Notes: a model not told the origin generated them from the letters alone. A stretch of 43,374 bases of DNA from Betaproteobacteria bacterium (GCA_019136545.1 JAGVUA010000124.1:1-43374), one strand, 5' to 3'; shown: positions 1 through 8,574, numbered from the stretch's first letter. A program made the numbers and translations.

Positions 1-267
1 CCGGACGGCCCGCCACCGGACTTCGAGGAACGCCGGGAGGAGCGCATGCGGATGCGCGAGCTTCGGCGTCAGGAGCGCGAAGCTCATCCGGATGCGCCTT
101 ATTTCGGCCGTCTGTCGCCCGAGGAGCGCCGGCAACTGCGCGAGGACATCCGCAGCGCCCGCGAAGGCCTGTATCGACAGCCGCCGCCCGGCTATCCGCC
201 TTCGGCCTACCCGCGGCGAACCGATCCGCCGCCCTATCCGCCGCCGCCCTATCCGCCGCCGCCGTAA
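1..267 (+). CDS. C-terminal part of a proline-rich hypothetical protein
   Basis: The frame is open from the first base of the window, so the gene begins upstream; 88 residues and a TAA stop are visible. The segment is Arg/Glu-rich, contains a patch reading LSPEERRQLREDI that should be helical, and ends in a Pro/Tyr repeat of the type PPPYPPPPY. Similar charged SPEERRQLR stretches occur in small proteobacterial periplasmic or membrane-associated hypothetical proteins, but I cannot assign a family or function. The gene ends about 30 bp before the putative tsaB promoter, so it is probably a separate unit. Its N-terminus and any signal peptide are outside the window. Confidence 0.6.
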   Translation, partial: PDGPPPDFEERREERMRMRELRRQEREAHPDAPYFGRLSPEERRQLREDIRSAREGLYRQPPPGYPPSAYPRRTDPPPYPPPPYPPPP

Positions 268-296
268 GCCGCGCCGCGCGCGCGGGTCGTCGCCGG

Positions 297-302
297 TAAA
301 AT
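297..302 (+). promoter_or_regulatory. putative -10 element (TAAAAT) of tsaB
   Basis: TAAAAT lies 7 bases before the ATG at 310. Transcription would then begin at or next to that ATG, giving a leaderless or nearly leaderless mRNA. No convincing -35 is visible in the GC-rich DNA upstream. The element overlaps the alternative ATG at 301, which argues against that start. Confidence 0.35.
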
Positions 303-309
303 GCCCGGC

Positions 310-975
310 ATGCGCGTGCTTGCCCTCGAAACCGCCACCCACCGACTTTCCGTTGCCTACTGGGATGACGGCGTTGTCGCCGAAAATGCCATCGAACTGC
401 CCAACGGCGGGTCGGCATGGCTGTTGCCCGCCGCGCTGGCCCTGCTGGACGAGGCCGGCATCGCGATGACGGCGCTCGACGCCATCGCGTTCGGCGCCGG
501 CCCGGGCAGCTTCACCGGGGTGCGGCTGGCGGCCGGCTGCGCCCAGGGCCTGGCGTTTGGTCTCGACCGGCCGGTGATCGGCGTCGATTCCCTGGCGGCG
601 CTGGCGTTGGCCAGCGGCGAGGCCCGGGCTTATGTCTGCCTCGATGCGCGCATGAACGAGGTTTACGTCGCCGCCTACGATCGGGGCGTCGAGATTCTGG
701 CGCCGAAGGTTTGTCCGCCGGAACGGGTGCCCTTGCCCGAGGGCGACGACTGGGTGGGCTGCGGCGACGGGTTTGCCTCCTATGCGGCGCGTCTGCCGGC
801 CTTGCGAACCCGCCGCCCGGAACTGCGGCCGACGGCGGCCGCAGTGGCGCGCTTGGCCGCCCCGAAATTGGCGGACGGCGCGGGCATGGACGCGGCGCTG
901 GCGGCGCCGCGCTACGTGCGCGACAAGGTGGCGCTGACGACGGCGGAGCGCCTGGCGCGCGGAGGCTTGAAATAG
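310..975 (+). CDS. tsaB: tRNA threonylcarbamoyladenosine biosynthesis protein TsaB
   Basis: TsaB is the inactive-kinase-fold partner of TsaD in the complex that transfers threonylcarbamoyl to A37 of ANN-decoding tRNAs in the cytoplasm. The 221-residue product starts MRVLALETAT, as is usual for the family, and carries the signature GPGSFTGVRL at about residues 64-73; length is close to E. coli TsaB (231). An in-frame ATG lies three codons upstream at 301, but it overlaps a TAAAAT -10-like element, so 310 is preferred. The stop TAG overlaps the GTG start of rimI by one base, indicating translational coupling, and tsaB-rimI adjacency is a common proteobacterial arrangement. Confidence 0.93.
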   Translation: MRVLALETATHRLSVAYWDDGVVAENAIELPNGGSAWLLPAALALLDEAGIAMTALDAIAFGAGPGSFTGVRLAAGCAQGLAFGLDRPVIGVDSLAALALASGEARAYVCLDARMNEVYVAAYDRGVEILAPKVCPPERVPLPEGDDWVGCGDGFASYAARLPALRTRRPELRPTAAAVARLAAPKLADGAGMDAALAAPRYVRDKVALTTAERLARGGLK

Positions 976-1445
976 TGGCCGCCGTGCTGGCGTCGCGGCT
1001 CGACGTCGCGCCCATGTGCGACGCGGATGTCGATGCGGTCGCGGCGGCCGAGCAGCGCAGCTACGCCTTCCCCTGGACGCGCGGCAACTTCGTCGATTCG
1101 CTCAAGGCCGGCCACGGCATGTGGGTGTGCCGCCAGGGCGGCGTCTTGGTCGGCCATGCGGTGATGATGATGGCCGTGGACGAAGCGCATCTGCTCAACA
1201 TCACCATCGTGCCGGAGCGGCAGCGCCAGGGTCTGGGCGGCGAGCTGTTGCGCCATGCGATGGCGGTGGCGCGCGGCCACGGCGCCACGCGCATGCTGCT
1301 GGAAGTGCGGCCGAGCAACGCGCCGGCGCAGGCTTTGTATCGAAGTTTCGGCTTCGCGCCGATCGGTCGCCGCAAGGGCTACTACCCGGGCCCTGCCGAC
1401 CAGGGGGGCCGCGAGGACGCCATCGTCATGGCGGGGGACCTGTGA
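975..1445 (+). CDS. rimI: ribosomal protein bS18 N-alpha-acetyltransferase RimI
   Basis: This is a GNAT-family acetyltransferase of 156 residues. The acetyl-CoA-binding motif A reads [12 protein letters not shown] (about 81-92), preceded by the beta-strand LLNITIVP and followed by [19 protein letters not shown], all typical of RimI, which acetylates the N-terminal Ala of ribosomal protein S18. GTG at 975 is chosen because GGAGG lies 9 bases upstream inside the end of tsaB; an internal ATG at 1014 would remove the first beta-strand. The stop overlaps the GTG start of the following uracil-DNA glycosylase gene (GTGA). The RimI label rests on family resemblance plus the tsaB neighbour. Confidence 0.9.
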   Translation: MAAVLASRLDVAPMCDADVDAVAAAEQRSYAFPWTRGNFVDSLKAGHGMWVCRQGGVLVGHAVMMMAVDEAHLLNITIVPERQRQGLGGELLRHAMAVARGHGATRMLLEVRPSNAPAQALYRSFGFAPIGRRKGYYPGPADQGGREDAIVMAGDL

Positions 1446-2224
1446 AGCGCGAGACGCTGATCCGCGAACTCGGCCTCGGCCCGGTCTGGCGACTGCGGGA
1501 GAGGGCCGTCGATGCCGCGCCGCCGCCCGCGCCGCTGCCCGAGCTGCCCCTGGCGGCTGAGGCGACTGAGACCGGCGTGCCGCCACGGCTGACTTTCGAG
1601 GAAACCGCCCGCGCCGACGCCGGCGACCGCCAGGCGGCGATCGCCCGCATGGACTGGGACGAACTCAAGTCTGCGGTGGCCGGATGCCGCGCCTGCGGCT
1701 TGTGCCAGGCGCGCAAGCAGGCGGTGCTGGGCGTCGGCGACCAGGAGGCCGACTGGCTGTTCATTGGCGAGGGGCCGGGGGCGGAGGAGGACGAGCGCGG
1801 CGAGCCGTTCGTCGGCCAGGCCGGCAAGCTGCTCGACGCCATGCTGGCCGCCATCGACCTGAAGCGCGGCCCCGGGCAGGGCGACGGCGAAGGCGGCGGC
1901 GTCTATATCGCCAACGCGGTGAAGTGCCGGCCGCCCAACAACCGCACGCCCGAGGCCGAGGAGACGGCCGCCTGCTGGCCCTACCTGGAAAGGCAGATCG
2001 CGCTGATCCGGCCAAAGCTGATCGTCGCGCTCGGCCGGCCGGCCGCGCAGACGCTGCTGCAGCGCGAAGTGAAAATCGCCTCGGCGCGCGGCCGCGTCTT
2101 CGACTTCGCCGGCGTGCCGCTGATCGTCACCTACCATCCGGCCTACCTGCTGCGCAACCTGCCGGACAAGGCCAAGGCCTGGGAAGACCTTTGCTTCATG
2201 CGCCGGACCATGAAAGGACGCTAG
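1442..2224 (+). CDS. family 4 (Fe-S) uracil-DNA glycosylase
   Basis: The 260-residue product excises uracil from DNA to start base-excision repair. It shows the type-4/SPO1-polymerase-like UDG pattern: active-site loop [15 protein letters not shown] (about 109-123), [13 protein letters not shown] (about 158-170) and YHPAYLLR near the C-terminus. Candidate 4Fe-4S ligands are within Cys82, Cys85, Cys88, Cys162 and Cys178. The first 70 or so residues are an Ala/Pro-rich extension without recognisable fold, as in many betaproteobacterial homologues. GTG at 1442 overlaps the rimI stop (GTGA), and the TAG stop directly abuts the next ATG at 2225, so tsaB, rimI, this gene and the transporter probably form one operon. 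Confidence 0.9.
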   Translation: MKRETLIRELGLGPVWRLRERAVDAAPPPAPLPELPLAAEATETGVPPRLTFEETARADAGDRQAAIARMDWDELKSAVAGCRACGLCQARKQAVLGVGDQEADWLFIGEGPGAEEDERGEPFVGQAGKLLDAMLAAIDLKRGPGQGDGEGGGVYIANAVKCRPPNNRTPEAEETAACWPYLERQIALIRPKLIVALGRPAAQTLLQREVKIASARGRVFDFAGVPLIVTYHPAYLLRNLPDKAKAWEDLCFMRRTMKGR

Positions 2225-3139
2225 ATGTCGCACGGGCAGGAAGGTTCCGTCAGGGCCATTCTTTACGCGCTGGGCGCGAACTTCGGCATTGCGGTCGCGA
2301 AATTCGCCGCCGCGGCCTGGACCGGGTCCGGCTCCATGTTGGCCGAGGCCATCCATTCGACCGCCGACTGCGCCAACCAGCTGCTGCTGCTGCTCGGCAT
2401 GCGCGAGGCCAAGCGCCCGGAATCGCCGGATCATCCGCTCGGCCATCATCGCGCCGCCTACTTCTGGGCGATGGTGGTGGCGCTGCTGCTGTTCTTCATG
2501 GGCGGCGCCTTTTCGGTCTATGAAGGCATCGAGCGCTGGCGGCATCCGCAGCCGCTGCAGAACGGGCTGATCGCCATGGCCGTGCTGGGCGTCGCCGTGG
2601 TGCTGGAAGCGTTCTCGCTCGCCGGCGCCATGCGCGAGATCCGCAAGGTCGCGGGCGGCAAGCGCTTCCTGCGCTGGTTCCGGGAATCGCGGCAGTCGGA
2701 GCTGATGGTCGTCGCCGGCGAGGACATCGCCGCGCTGGCCGGCCTGGTGCTCGCCTTCCTTGCCGTCGCCGCCGCCGTGGCAACCGGCAACCCGCTCTGG
2801 GACGCGCTCGGCACCTTGTCGGTCGGCGCCGTGCTGATGGTCGTCGCCGTCGCCATCATGATCGAGGTCAAGGGCCTGATCGTCGGCGAATCGGCCGATC
2901 CGGAGCAGCGCGCCGCCATCGAGGCTTTCATCGCCGCCCAACCGGAAGTCGCGCAGGTGTTCAAGGTCATCACGCTGGCCTGGGGCGAGCGCATCATCAT
3001 TGCCGTCAAGGCCCGCATGGCCGAGGCGGAGTCGATCAGCGGCGCGGAAATGGTCCGCCGCATCAACGTCGTCGAGGAACGCATCCAGGCCGAATTCCGA
3101 TCGGCCCACTGGGTATTTTTCGAGCCCGACGTGAAGTAG
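2225..3139 (+). CDS. cation diffusion facilitator transporter, ZnT9 (SLC30A9)-like
   Basis: A 304-residue inner-membrane divalent-cation/proton antiporter of the CDF family. TM2 carries AEAIHSTAD (Glu41, His44, Asp48), the metal-site HxxxD arrangement; the second site lies in GEDIAALAG in the later membrane half. By memory, the run of motifs AEAIHS, NQLLLLLG, a HPLGHH-type loop, YFWAMVV, VYEG and GNPLWDALGTLSVG resembles the SLC30A9/ZnT9 branch more than FieF or ZitB, whose TM5 site is normally HxxxD. A cytoplasmic C-terminal domain follows. Metal specificity cannot be read from sequence. It starts on the base after the glycosylase stop, as the last gene of the tsaB operon. Confidence 0.88.
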   Translation: MSHGQEGSVRAILYALGANFGIAVAKFAAAAWTGSGSMLAEAIHSTADCANQLLLLLGMREAKRPESPDHPLGHHRAAYFWAMVVALLLFFMGGAFSVYEGIERWRHPQPLQNGLIAMAVLGVAVVLEAFSLAGAMREIRKVAGGKRFLRWFRESRQSELMVVAGEDIAALAGLVLAFLAVAAAVATGNPLWDALGTLSVGAVLMVVAVAIMIEVKGLIVGESADPEQRAAIEAFIAAQPEVAQVFKVITLAWGERIIIAVKARMAEAESISGAEMVRRINVVEERIQAEFRSAHWVFFEPDVK

Positions 3140-3176
3140 CATAGCCATCCGGCATCATTCGCCCGAGGAGATCCAC

Positions 3177-3782
3177 ATGACCCCACGCCTGCTTGCAATT
3201 CTCGCCTTCGCCGCCGCGCTGCTGTCCGGCTGCGGCTACAACCAGATCCAGATCAACGACGAGGGCGTCAATGCCGCCTGGTCCGAGGTGCTGAACCAGT
3301 ACAAGCGCCGCGCCGATCTCATTCCCAATCTGGTTTCCGTGGTGCAGGGCTACGCCGCGCACGAAAAGGAAGTGCTGACGAAAGTGACCGAAGCGCGCGC
3401 CAACGTGGCCGGCATCAAGGCGACGCCGGAGCTGGTCAATGACGAAGCGGCCTTCGCCAAGTTCCAGAAGGCGCAGGGCGAACTGTCGAGCGCGCTGGCG
3501 CGGCTGCTGGTCGTCGCCGAGAACTATCCCAACCTCAAGGCCGACGCCAGCTTCCGCGATCTGCAGGCGCAACTGGAAGGTACCGAGAACCGCATCACCG
3601 TGGCGCGCAACCGCTACATCGACGCAGTCAAGGCCTACAACATCTCGGTGCGCACTTTCCCGAACAACCTGACGGCGATGGTGATGGGCTGGAAGACCAA
3701 GGCCAATTTCACGGTCGAGGACGAGAAGGCCATCGCCACGCCGCCGCAAGTCAGGTTCGACACCGCGCCGGCCGCCAAGTAG
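3177..3782 (+). CDS. lemA: LemA family lipoprotein
   Basis: The 201-residue product starts with a signal peptide whose lipobox LLSGC puts the lipidated Cys near residue 20. The mature protein matches the LemA helical-bundle pattern: VNAAWSEVLNQYKRRADLIPNLVSVVQGYAAHE-type N-terminal helix, a middle region with LARLLVVAENYPNLKA, and TENRITVARNRYIDAVKAYN. LemA function is not firmly known; it often accompanies TPM-domain proteins, as here (two follow within 850 bp). GAGGAG lies 6 bases before the ATG. The gap after the previous stop is 37 bp, so it could belong to the same or a new transcription unit. Confidence 0.92.
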   Translation: MTPRLLAILAFAAALLSGCGYNQIQINDEGVNAAWSEVLNQYKRRADLIPNLVSVVQGYAAHEKEVLTKVTEARANVAGIKATPELVNDEAAFAKFQKAQGELSSALARLLVVAENYPNLKADASFRDLQAQLEGTENRITVARNRYIDAVKAYNISVRTFPNNLTAMVMGWKTKANFTVEDEKAIATPPQVRFDTAPAAK

Positions 3783-3792
3783 CCGCCTGCCG

Positions 3793-4629
3793 ATGCTGCG
3801 CTGGCTGGCGGCGCTCTTCTGCCTGATTCTGCCCGTTCACGGCGGGGCGGCGGCGTTCGTCGCCATTCCGGCGCTTTCGGCGCGCGTCACCGACCTCACG
3901 GGCACGCTGACACCGGCGCAGCGGACGACTCTGGAGAACGCGGCGGCGGCGATCGAGCGCGACAAGGGTGCGCAAGTGGCGATCCTGCTGCTGCCGACGA
4001 CGCAGCCGGAGACCATCGAGCAGTTCGGCATCCGGCTCGCCGAGGTGTGGCAGATCGGCCGCAAAGGCACCAGCGACGGCGTCATCGTCATCGTCGCCAA
4101 GGACGACCGCAAGATGCGCATCGAAGTGGGCTACGGCCTCGAAGGCGCGATCCCGGACGCGCTGGCCAAGCGCATCGTTGCGGAGAACATGGCTCCCCGT
4201 TTCCGGGAAGGGGATTTCGCCGGTGGTCTCGAGGCCGCCATGGCCGCGCTGGGCGGGCTGATCCGCGGCGAAAGCCTGCCCGCGCCCCAGCCGGCCCCGG
4301 CGGCCGCCAACGAAGACAACGGCGGCGTCTTTCTGGTCTTCGGCGCAATCTTCACGGCGGGCTTCCTGCACGCGCTGCTCGGCCTGGCCGGCTCGCTGAT
4401 CGCGGCCGCGCTGGCCGGCGCGGCGGCCTGGTGGGCGTTCGGCAACGGAATGGTCGCGGCCATTGCGGCGCTGGTGGCGTTCCTGTTGTCGTTCATGCGC
4501 GGCGGCGGCCTCGGCGGCGGCGGATTTTCCTCGGGCGGCCGCGGCGGCGGCTGGAGCAGCGGTGGCGGCGGCGGTTTTTCCGGGGGCGGCGGCAGTTTCG
4601 GCGGCGGCGGCGCTTCGGGGAGCTGGTGA
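3793..4629 (+). CDS. TPM-domain membrane protein, YgcG family, with Gly/Ser-rich tail
   Basis: A 278-residue protein with an N-terminal signal peptide (about 1-20). A TPM (YgcG) domain follows from about residue 30, with VTDLTGTLT, ERDKGAQVAILLLPTT, TSDGVIVIVAKDDRKMRIEVGYGLEGAIPD and a conserved basic/acidic helix. Hydrophobic segments lie at about 178-235, and a Gly/Ser/Phe-rich low-complexity tail runs from about 238 to the end. The family is linked to membrane-protein or stress functions; plant TLP18.3 has weak phosphatase activity, but the bacterial role is unknown. It starts 10 bp after lemA, and its stop is followed directly by the ATG of the next TPM gene, indicating one lemA-TPM-TPM operon. 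Confidence 0.88.
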   Translation: MLRWLAALFCLILPVHGGAAAFVAIPALSARVTDLTGTLTPAQRTTLENAAAAIERDKGAQVAILLLPTTQPETIEQFGIRLAEVWQIGRKGTSDGVIVIVAKDDRKMRIEVGYGLEGAIPDALAKRIVAENMAPRFREGDFAGGLEAAMAALGGLIRGESLPAPQPAPAAANEDNGGVFLVFGAIFTAGFLHALLGLAGSLIAAALAGAAAWWAFGNGMVAAIAALVAFLLSFMRGGGLGGGGFSSGGRGGGWSSGGGGGFSGGGGSFGGGGASGSW

Positions 4630-5130
4630 ATGGATGGCCTTCGCCTGCTCAAGCATTTGATGGTTCCCGGCTGGTGGGCGCGGCGCGTGTTCCGGGCCGC
4701 CGACCGCAAGGCGATCCATGCCGCGATCGCCGCGTCGGAGCGCTGGCATCGCGGCGAGCTATGCCTGGTGGTCGAGGGCCCGATGCCGGTGAGCGTCAGT
4801 CTTCGCGGCACGTCGGCGCGCCAGCGCGCGATACAACTGTTTTCCCGCTTCGGCGTCGGCGCGACGCGCGAAGCCAGCGGTATCCTGATCTATGTGCAAC
4901 TGCTCGACCGCCGCGTCGAGATTCTGGCCGACCGCGGCATTGCCGAACGGGTCGAGCAGGCCGCGTGGGATCGCCTTTGCCGGGCAATGGAAGCGTCGTT
5001 CCGCCAGGGCGCCTGGCGGCGCGGCACGCTGGAAGCGATCGACGGCGCCACGCAGCTGCTGCGCGCGCATTTTCCGGCACGCCGCGACGACAATCCGAAC
5101 GAGCTGGACGACCGGCCGAGAATGCTCTAG
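4630..5130 (+). CDS. cytosolic TPM-domain protein
   Basis: A 166-residue second TPM-type protein. It has no signal peptide and no clear transmembrane helix, unlike its upstream neighbour. Family features are an N-terminal amphipathic segment (HLMVPGWWARRVF), RWHRGELCLVVEG, SGILIYVQLLDRRVEILADRGIAERV and a C-terminal helix with FRQGAW. Such short TPM proteins commonly follow a YgcG/LemA pair. Its ATG follows the stop of the preceding gene without a gap. It runs convergently towards lplT with 21 bp between stops. The reaction is unknown. Confidence 0.85.
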   Translation: MDGLRLLKHLMVPGWWARRVFRAADRKAIHAAIAASERWHRGELCLVVEGPMPVSVSLRGTSARQRAIQLFSRFGVGATREASGILIYVQLLDRRVEILADRGIAERVEQAAWDRLCRAMEASFRQGAWRRGTLEAIDGATQLLRAHFPARRDDNPNELDDRPRML

Positions 5131-5151
5131 GCGGACCTGGCCGATCAACGC

Positions 5152-6414
5152 TTAGTGGGTGCGGTCTTCCAGATGGGCCACGTCGTCGTGCTGGCGCTGG
5201 TTCAGCTGATGGCGCCGCCGCACCAGCCACATGGTGCCGGCGACGAACAGGCCGAACAGGACGATGACCTCGTAGATGGACAGCCCCACCTTGACCAGCA
5301 GCGAATAAATGCTGGTCATGATCAGGATCGACAGGTTCTCGTTGAAATTCTGCACTGCGATCGAATGGCCGGCGCCCATCAGGATATGGCCGCGGTGCTG
5401 GAGCAGGGCGTTCATCGGCACCACGAAGAAGCCCGAGAAGGCGCCGACGACCACCAACAGCGGTACCGCCAGCCACATGTCGCGCACGAAGATCATGAGG
5501 ATCACGCCCAGGCCCATGGCGATGCCGAGCGGGATGACGCGCACCGATTTGCGCAGCGAGATCATCCGGGCGGCCAGCGCGGCGCCGATGGCGACGCCGA
5601 TGGCGACGATGCCTTGCAGCATGCTGGCCTTGGATAGATCGAGATTCAGGGCCACCTTGGCCCATTCGATGACGATGAATTGCAGCGTGGCGCCGGCGCC
5701 CCAGAACAGCGTCGTCACGGCCAGCGAGATCTGGCCGAGCTTGTCGCGCCACAGCAGCTTCAGGCAATGGTTGAATTCGTGCAGCAGGTACAAGGGGTTC
5801 TTCTTGAGCGGCTTGTGATCGACGCCGGTGTCGGGGACGTAGAGGTTGAAGAACGCCGCGACGAGATAGAGCGCCCCGATGATCAGCAGGTTCATCTCGG
5901 CGATGGTGTCGATGCCGGTATCGATGACGGGAAAGTCGAAGGAGAGCAGCGCATTGGCGATGTCCGGCTTGATCATCATGCCGCCGAGGACGACGCCGAG
6001 GATGATGGCCACCACGGTCAGTCCTTCGATCCAGCCGTTGGCGACCACCAGCAGCCGGTGCGGCAGGTACTCGGTCAGGATGCCGTACTTGGCCGGAGAA
6101 TAGGCGGCGGCGCCGAGGCCCACCACCGCATAGGCCACCAGCGGATGGACATCGAGGAACATCAGGCCGCAGCCGAGGATCTTGATGCCGTTGCTGATGA
6201 ACATGACGCGCCACTTGGGCATGGAGTCGGCAAAGGCGCCGACGAAAGCGGCCAGCACGACATAGGAAACGGTGAAGCAGGTTTTCAGGAGCGGCTCGTA
6301 TTCGGCCGGGGCGTGCAGGTCGCGCAGGATGGCGATGGCAGCGATCAGCAGGGCATTGTCGGCGAGCGCAGAAAAGAACTGCGCCGCCATGATGATGTAG
6401 AAGCCGAGGCTCAT
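5152..6414 (-). CDS. lplT: lysophospholipid transporter LplT (MFS)
   Basis: A 420-residue major-facilitator protein with about 12 hydrophobic segments and the LplT-like start MSLGFYIIMAAQFFSALADN. Other family-like patches are VGAFADSMPKWRVM, YSPAKYGILTEYLP, GWIEGLTVVAIILG and NALLQHRGHILMGAGHSIAVQNFNEN. LplT flips lysophospholipids across the inner membrane for re-acylation; in enterobacteria it is paired with aas, but no acyltransferase gene is next to it here. The ATG at 6414 is preferred over an in-frame start 24 codons upstream because the MSLGF start matches the family and the upstream residues are basic/Pro-rich. It diverges from the LysR gene. Confidence 0.9.
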   Translation of the reverse strand: MSLGFYIIMAAQFFSALADNALLIAAIAILRDLHAPAEYEPLLKTCFTVSYVVLAAFVGAFADSMPKWRVMFISNGIKILGCGLMFLDVHPLVAYAVVGLGAAAYSPAKYGILTEYLPHRLLVVANGWIEGLTVVAIILGVVLGGMMIKPDIANALLSFDFPVIDTGIDTIAEMNLLIIGALYLVAAFFNLYVPDTGVDHKPLKKNPLYLLHEFNHCLKLLWRDKLGQISLAVTTLFWGAGATLQFIVIEWAKVALNLDLSKASMLQGIVAIGVAIGAALAARMISLRKSVRVIPLGIAMGLGVILMIFVRDMWLAVPLLVVVGAFSGFFVVPMNALLQHRGHILMGAGHSIAVQNFNENLSILIMTSIYSLLVKVGLSIYEVIVLFGLFVAGTMWLVRRRHQLNQRQHDDVAHLEDRTH

Positions 6415-6500
6415 GGGCCGGCGTTTTATACCACGAAAGGAACACGGCCAATCCACCGCCGGCGGCTTGGCGAAAAAACACGACATCAGGCTACCTTATG

Positions 6501-6525
6501 CGAATGATCTGTGTTTGAATATTCG
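6501..6525. promoter_or_regulatory. inverted repeat in the lplT/LysR divergent intergenic region
   Basis: CGAAT at 6501-6505 and ATTCG at 6521-6525 form an inverted repeat; the right arm includes the perfect 8-mer palindrome GAATATTC (6517-6524). The segment is clearly more AT-rich than its surroundings and lies between divergent lplT and LysR genes, where LysR-type regulators usually bind. Binding by the adjacent LysR protein is inference. Confidence 0.35.
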
Positions 6526-6562
6526 GTGGAACTAATGGATCGCGTTCGCGAGGGAGCGTCTC

Positions 6563-7468
6563 ATGGCTGATCGCAGGCTGCAGGTGTTTCATGCCGTCGC
6601 CAAGCAGTTGTCATTCACCAAGGCGGCGGAAATCCTCTTCATGACCCAGCCGGCGGTGACCTTTCAAGTCAAGCAGTTGGAGGAGCACTTCAATACCCGG
6701 CTGTTCGATCGCGGCCATGGCCGCATCACCTTGACCCCGGCCGGGGAAATCGTCCTCGCCTATGCCGAACGCATCCTGAGCCTGGCGTCCGAGATGGACG
6801 TGCGCCTGGCGGAAATGACCGGCGAGATCGGCGGCTCGCTGCTGGTGGGGGCGTCCACCACCATCGCCGATTTCATGCTGCCCAGCATCCTTGGCGAGTT
6901 CAAGTCGGCGCACCCGGACGTGCGGCCGCGCCTGATCGTCGCCAACTCCGAGACCATCGAGACGCGGGTGGCCGAGCACATGCTCGACATCGGCTTCATC
7001 GAATCGCCTTCGCATCAGCCCAACCTGGAAACCGAAGTCTGCTGCGACGACGAACTCCAGGTCATTTGCAGTCCGCGCTTCCCGCTGGCCAAGTTCAAGG
7101 AGATCGCGCCGAAGCAGCTGGTCGATTACCAGTATGTTTCGCGCGAGCCGGGCTCCGGCACCCGGGAGTTCACCGATGCCTACTTGCGCAAGGCGGGCAT
7201 CGCCGCCGAGCAGATGAACATGGTGATGGAGATGGGCAGTCCGATCGCGCTCAATGGCGTGGTGGAAACGGGCCTCGGTTTCGCCATCGCCTCGGTCGGT
7301 TCGGTGCGCAAGGCGCAACGCCTGGGCGACCTGATCGCCATCCCGCTCAAGCCGAGGCTGACGCGCTCGTTGTCGATGGTGTATCCGAAAGAGAAGTTCC
7401 GTTCGAGGCTGGTGACGACCTTCGTCGATTTCGCCGCGGCGAAGCTGAAGGAACTGTCGCTCAAGTAA
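6563..7468 (+). CDS. LysR-family transcriptional regulator (YeiE/CysL-like)
   Basis: A 301-residue LTTR. The N-terminal winged HTH (about 1-60) contains RLQVFHAVAKQLSFTKAAEILFMTQPAVTFQVKQLEEHFNTRLFDR, and the effector domain begins near GEIGGSLLVGASTTIADFMLP. The sequence style resembles CysL/YeiE/CbbR-like LTTRs; the target and effector cannot be read. GAGGGAG lies shortly upstream of the ATG. The gene diverges from lplT and ends 20 bp before alr, so it may be read through into the alr-radA unit or may control lplT. Confidence 0.9.
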   Translation: MADRRLQVFHAVAKQLSFTKAAEILFMTQPAVTFQVKQLEEHFNTRLFDRGHGRITLTPAGEIVLAYAERILSLASEMDVRLAEMTGEIGGSLLVGASTTIADFMLPSILGEFKSAHPDVRPRLIVANSETIETRVAEHMLDIGFIESPSHQPNLETEVCCDDELQVICSPRFPLAKFKEIAPKQLVDYQYVSREPGSGTREFTDAYLRKAGIAAEQMNMVMEMGSPIALNGVVETGLGFAIASVGSVRKAQRLGDLIAIPLKPRLTRSLSMVYPKEKFRSRLVTTFVDFAAAKLKELSLK

Positions 7469-7488
7469 GCCGTGAGACGCCCGCGCGC

Positions 7489-8574
7489 ATGATCCGCCCT
7501 TCGGCGACTACCGCCGCGCGGCCCATCCGCGTCCGCTTCGACGCCGGCGCGCTGCGCCACAACCACGCCGTCGCGCGTCGCCACGCCGAGGCGGCGCGTC
7601 TCTGGTGCGTGGTCAAGGCCGACGGCTACGGCCACGGCCTGGCCCGCGTGGTCGAGGCCCTGGCCGAGGTTGCCGACGGCTTCGCCCTGGTCGAACTCGA
7701 AAGCGCCATCGCCTTGCGCAAGGCCGGCATCCGCCAGCCGCTGTTGCTGCTGGAGGGTTTCTACGACCCGAAAGAACTGCCGCTGTTCGCCGAGTTCGGG
7801 CTGACGCCGGTGCTGCACCGCCTCGATCAGGTCGAGGCCCTGCGGGCGGCCGCATTGCCGGTGCGCCTGCCGGTCTACCTCAAGCTCAACACCGGCATGA
7901 ACCGGCTGGGACTGGCGGCGGCTGAACTCGACCCGGCGCTGGCGCTGCTGGCCGATCGCGCCGACGTGACCCTGATGACGCACTTCGCCGACGCCGACGG
8001 CCGCCACGGCATCGCCGAGCAGCGCGCCCGCTTTCTGGCCATGCGCGGCGAGCGGTCCTTGCCGGTGTCATTGGCGAACTCGGCGGCGCTGTTGCGCTAT
8101 CCCGAGGCGCGCGGCGACTGGGCGCGGCCTGGCATCATGCTCTACGGCGGTTCGCCGTTTTCCGAGATCAGCGCCGCGGCGCTCGGGCTCTTGCCGGTAA
8201 TGACGCTGGAGAGCGCGCTGATCGCCGTGCGCGATATTTCGGCCGGGGACCATATTGGCTACGGCTGCACGTTTACCGCCGATCGGCCGATGCGCGTCGG
8301 CGTCGTCGCCTGCGGCTATGCCGACGGCTATCCGCGCCACGCGCCGAGCGGCACACCGGTGCTGGTCGCCGGCCGGCGCACGCGCACGCTGGGGCGCGTG
8401 TCGATGGACAAGCTCTGCGTCGACCTCACCGATCTGCCGAAAGTCAGCCTCGGCGCTACGGTGACGCTGTGGGGCGAAGGCTTGCCCGCCGACGAGGTGG
8501 CCGCCGCGGCCGGCACCATCAGCTATGAGCTGTTCTGCGCCGTGACGGCGCGCGTACCCTGGGTCGACGCGTGA
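7489..8574 (+). CDS. alr: alanine racemase
   Basis: A 361-residue PLP-dependent alanine racemase supplying D-Ala for peptidoglycan. The PLP-binding motif VVKADGYGHG places the Schiff-base lysine at Lys43. The C-terminal beta domain has GYGCTFTADRPMRVGVVACGYADGYPR, in which the conserved GYG carries the opposing catalytic tyrosine, then RVSMDKLCVDLTD and the family ending ISYELFCAVTARVPW. The stop overlaps the GTG start of radA (GTGA). Standard length. Confidence 0.95.
   Translation: MIRPSATTAARPIRVRFDAGALRHNHAVARRHAEAARLWCVVKADGYGHGLARVVEALAEVADGFALVELESAIALRKAGIRQPLLLLEGFYDPKELPLFAEFGLTPVLHRLDQVEALRAAALPVRLPVYLKLNTGMNRLGLAAAELDPALALLADRADVTLMTHFADADGRHGIAEQRARFLAMRGERSLPVSLANSAALLRYPEARGDWARPGIMLYGGSPFSEISAAALGLLPVMTLESALIAVRDISAGDHIGYGCTFTADRPMRVGVVACGYADGYPRHAPSGTPVLVAGRRTRTLGRVSMDKLCVDLTDLPKVSLGATVTLWGEGLPADEVAAAAGTISYELFCAVTARVPWVDA

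Noticed and set aside
301..309. ATG at 301 as the tsaB start
   Set aside because: It overlaps the TAAAAT -10-like element and adds three residues absent from the usual TsaB start.
1382..3148. Long open frame on the minus strand opposite the glycosylase and CDF genes
   Set aside because: It is antisense to two well-supported genes, has low-complexity Arg/Asp/Gln-rich composition without family motifs, and is a typical GC-driven shadow.
4498..4620. Gly/Ser-rich repeated stretch as a DNA repeat element
   Set aside because: It is in-frame coding low-complexity sequence at the tail of the YgcG-like protein, a normal feature of that family.
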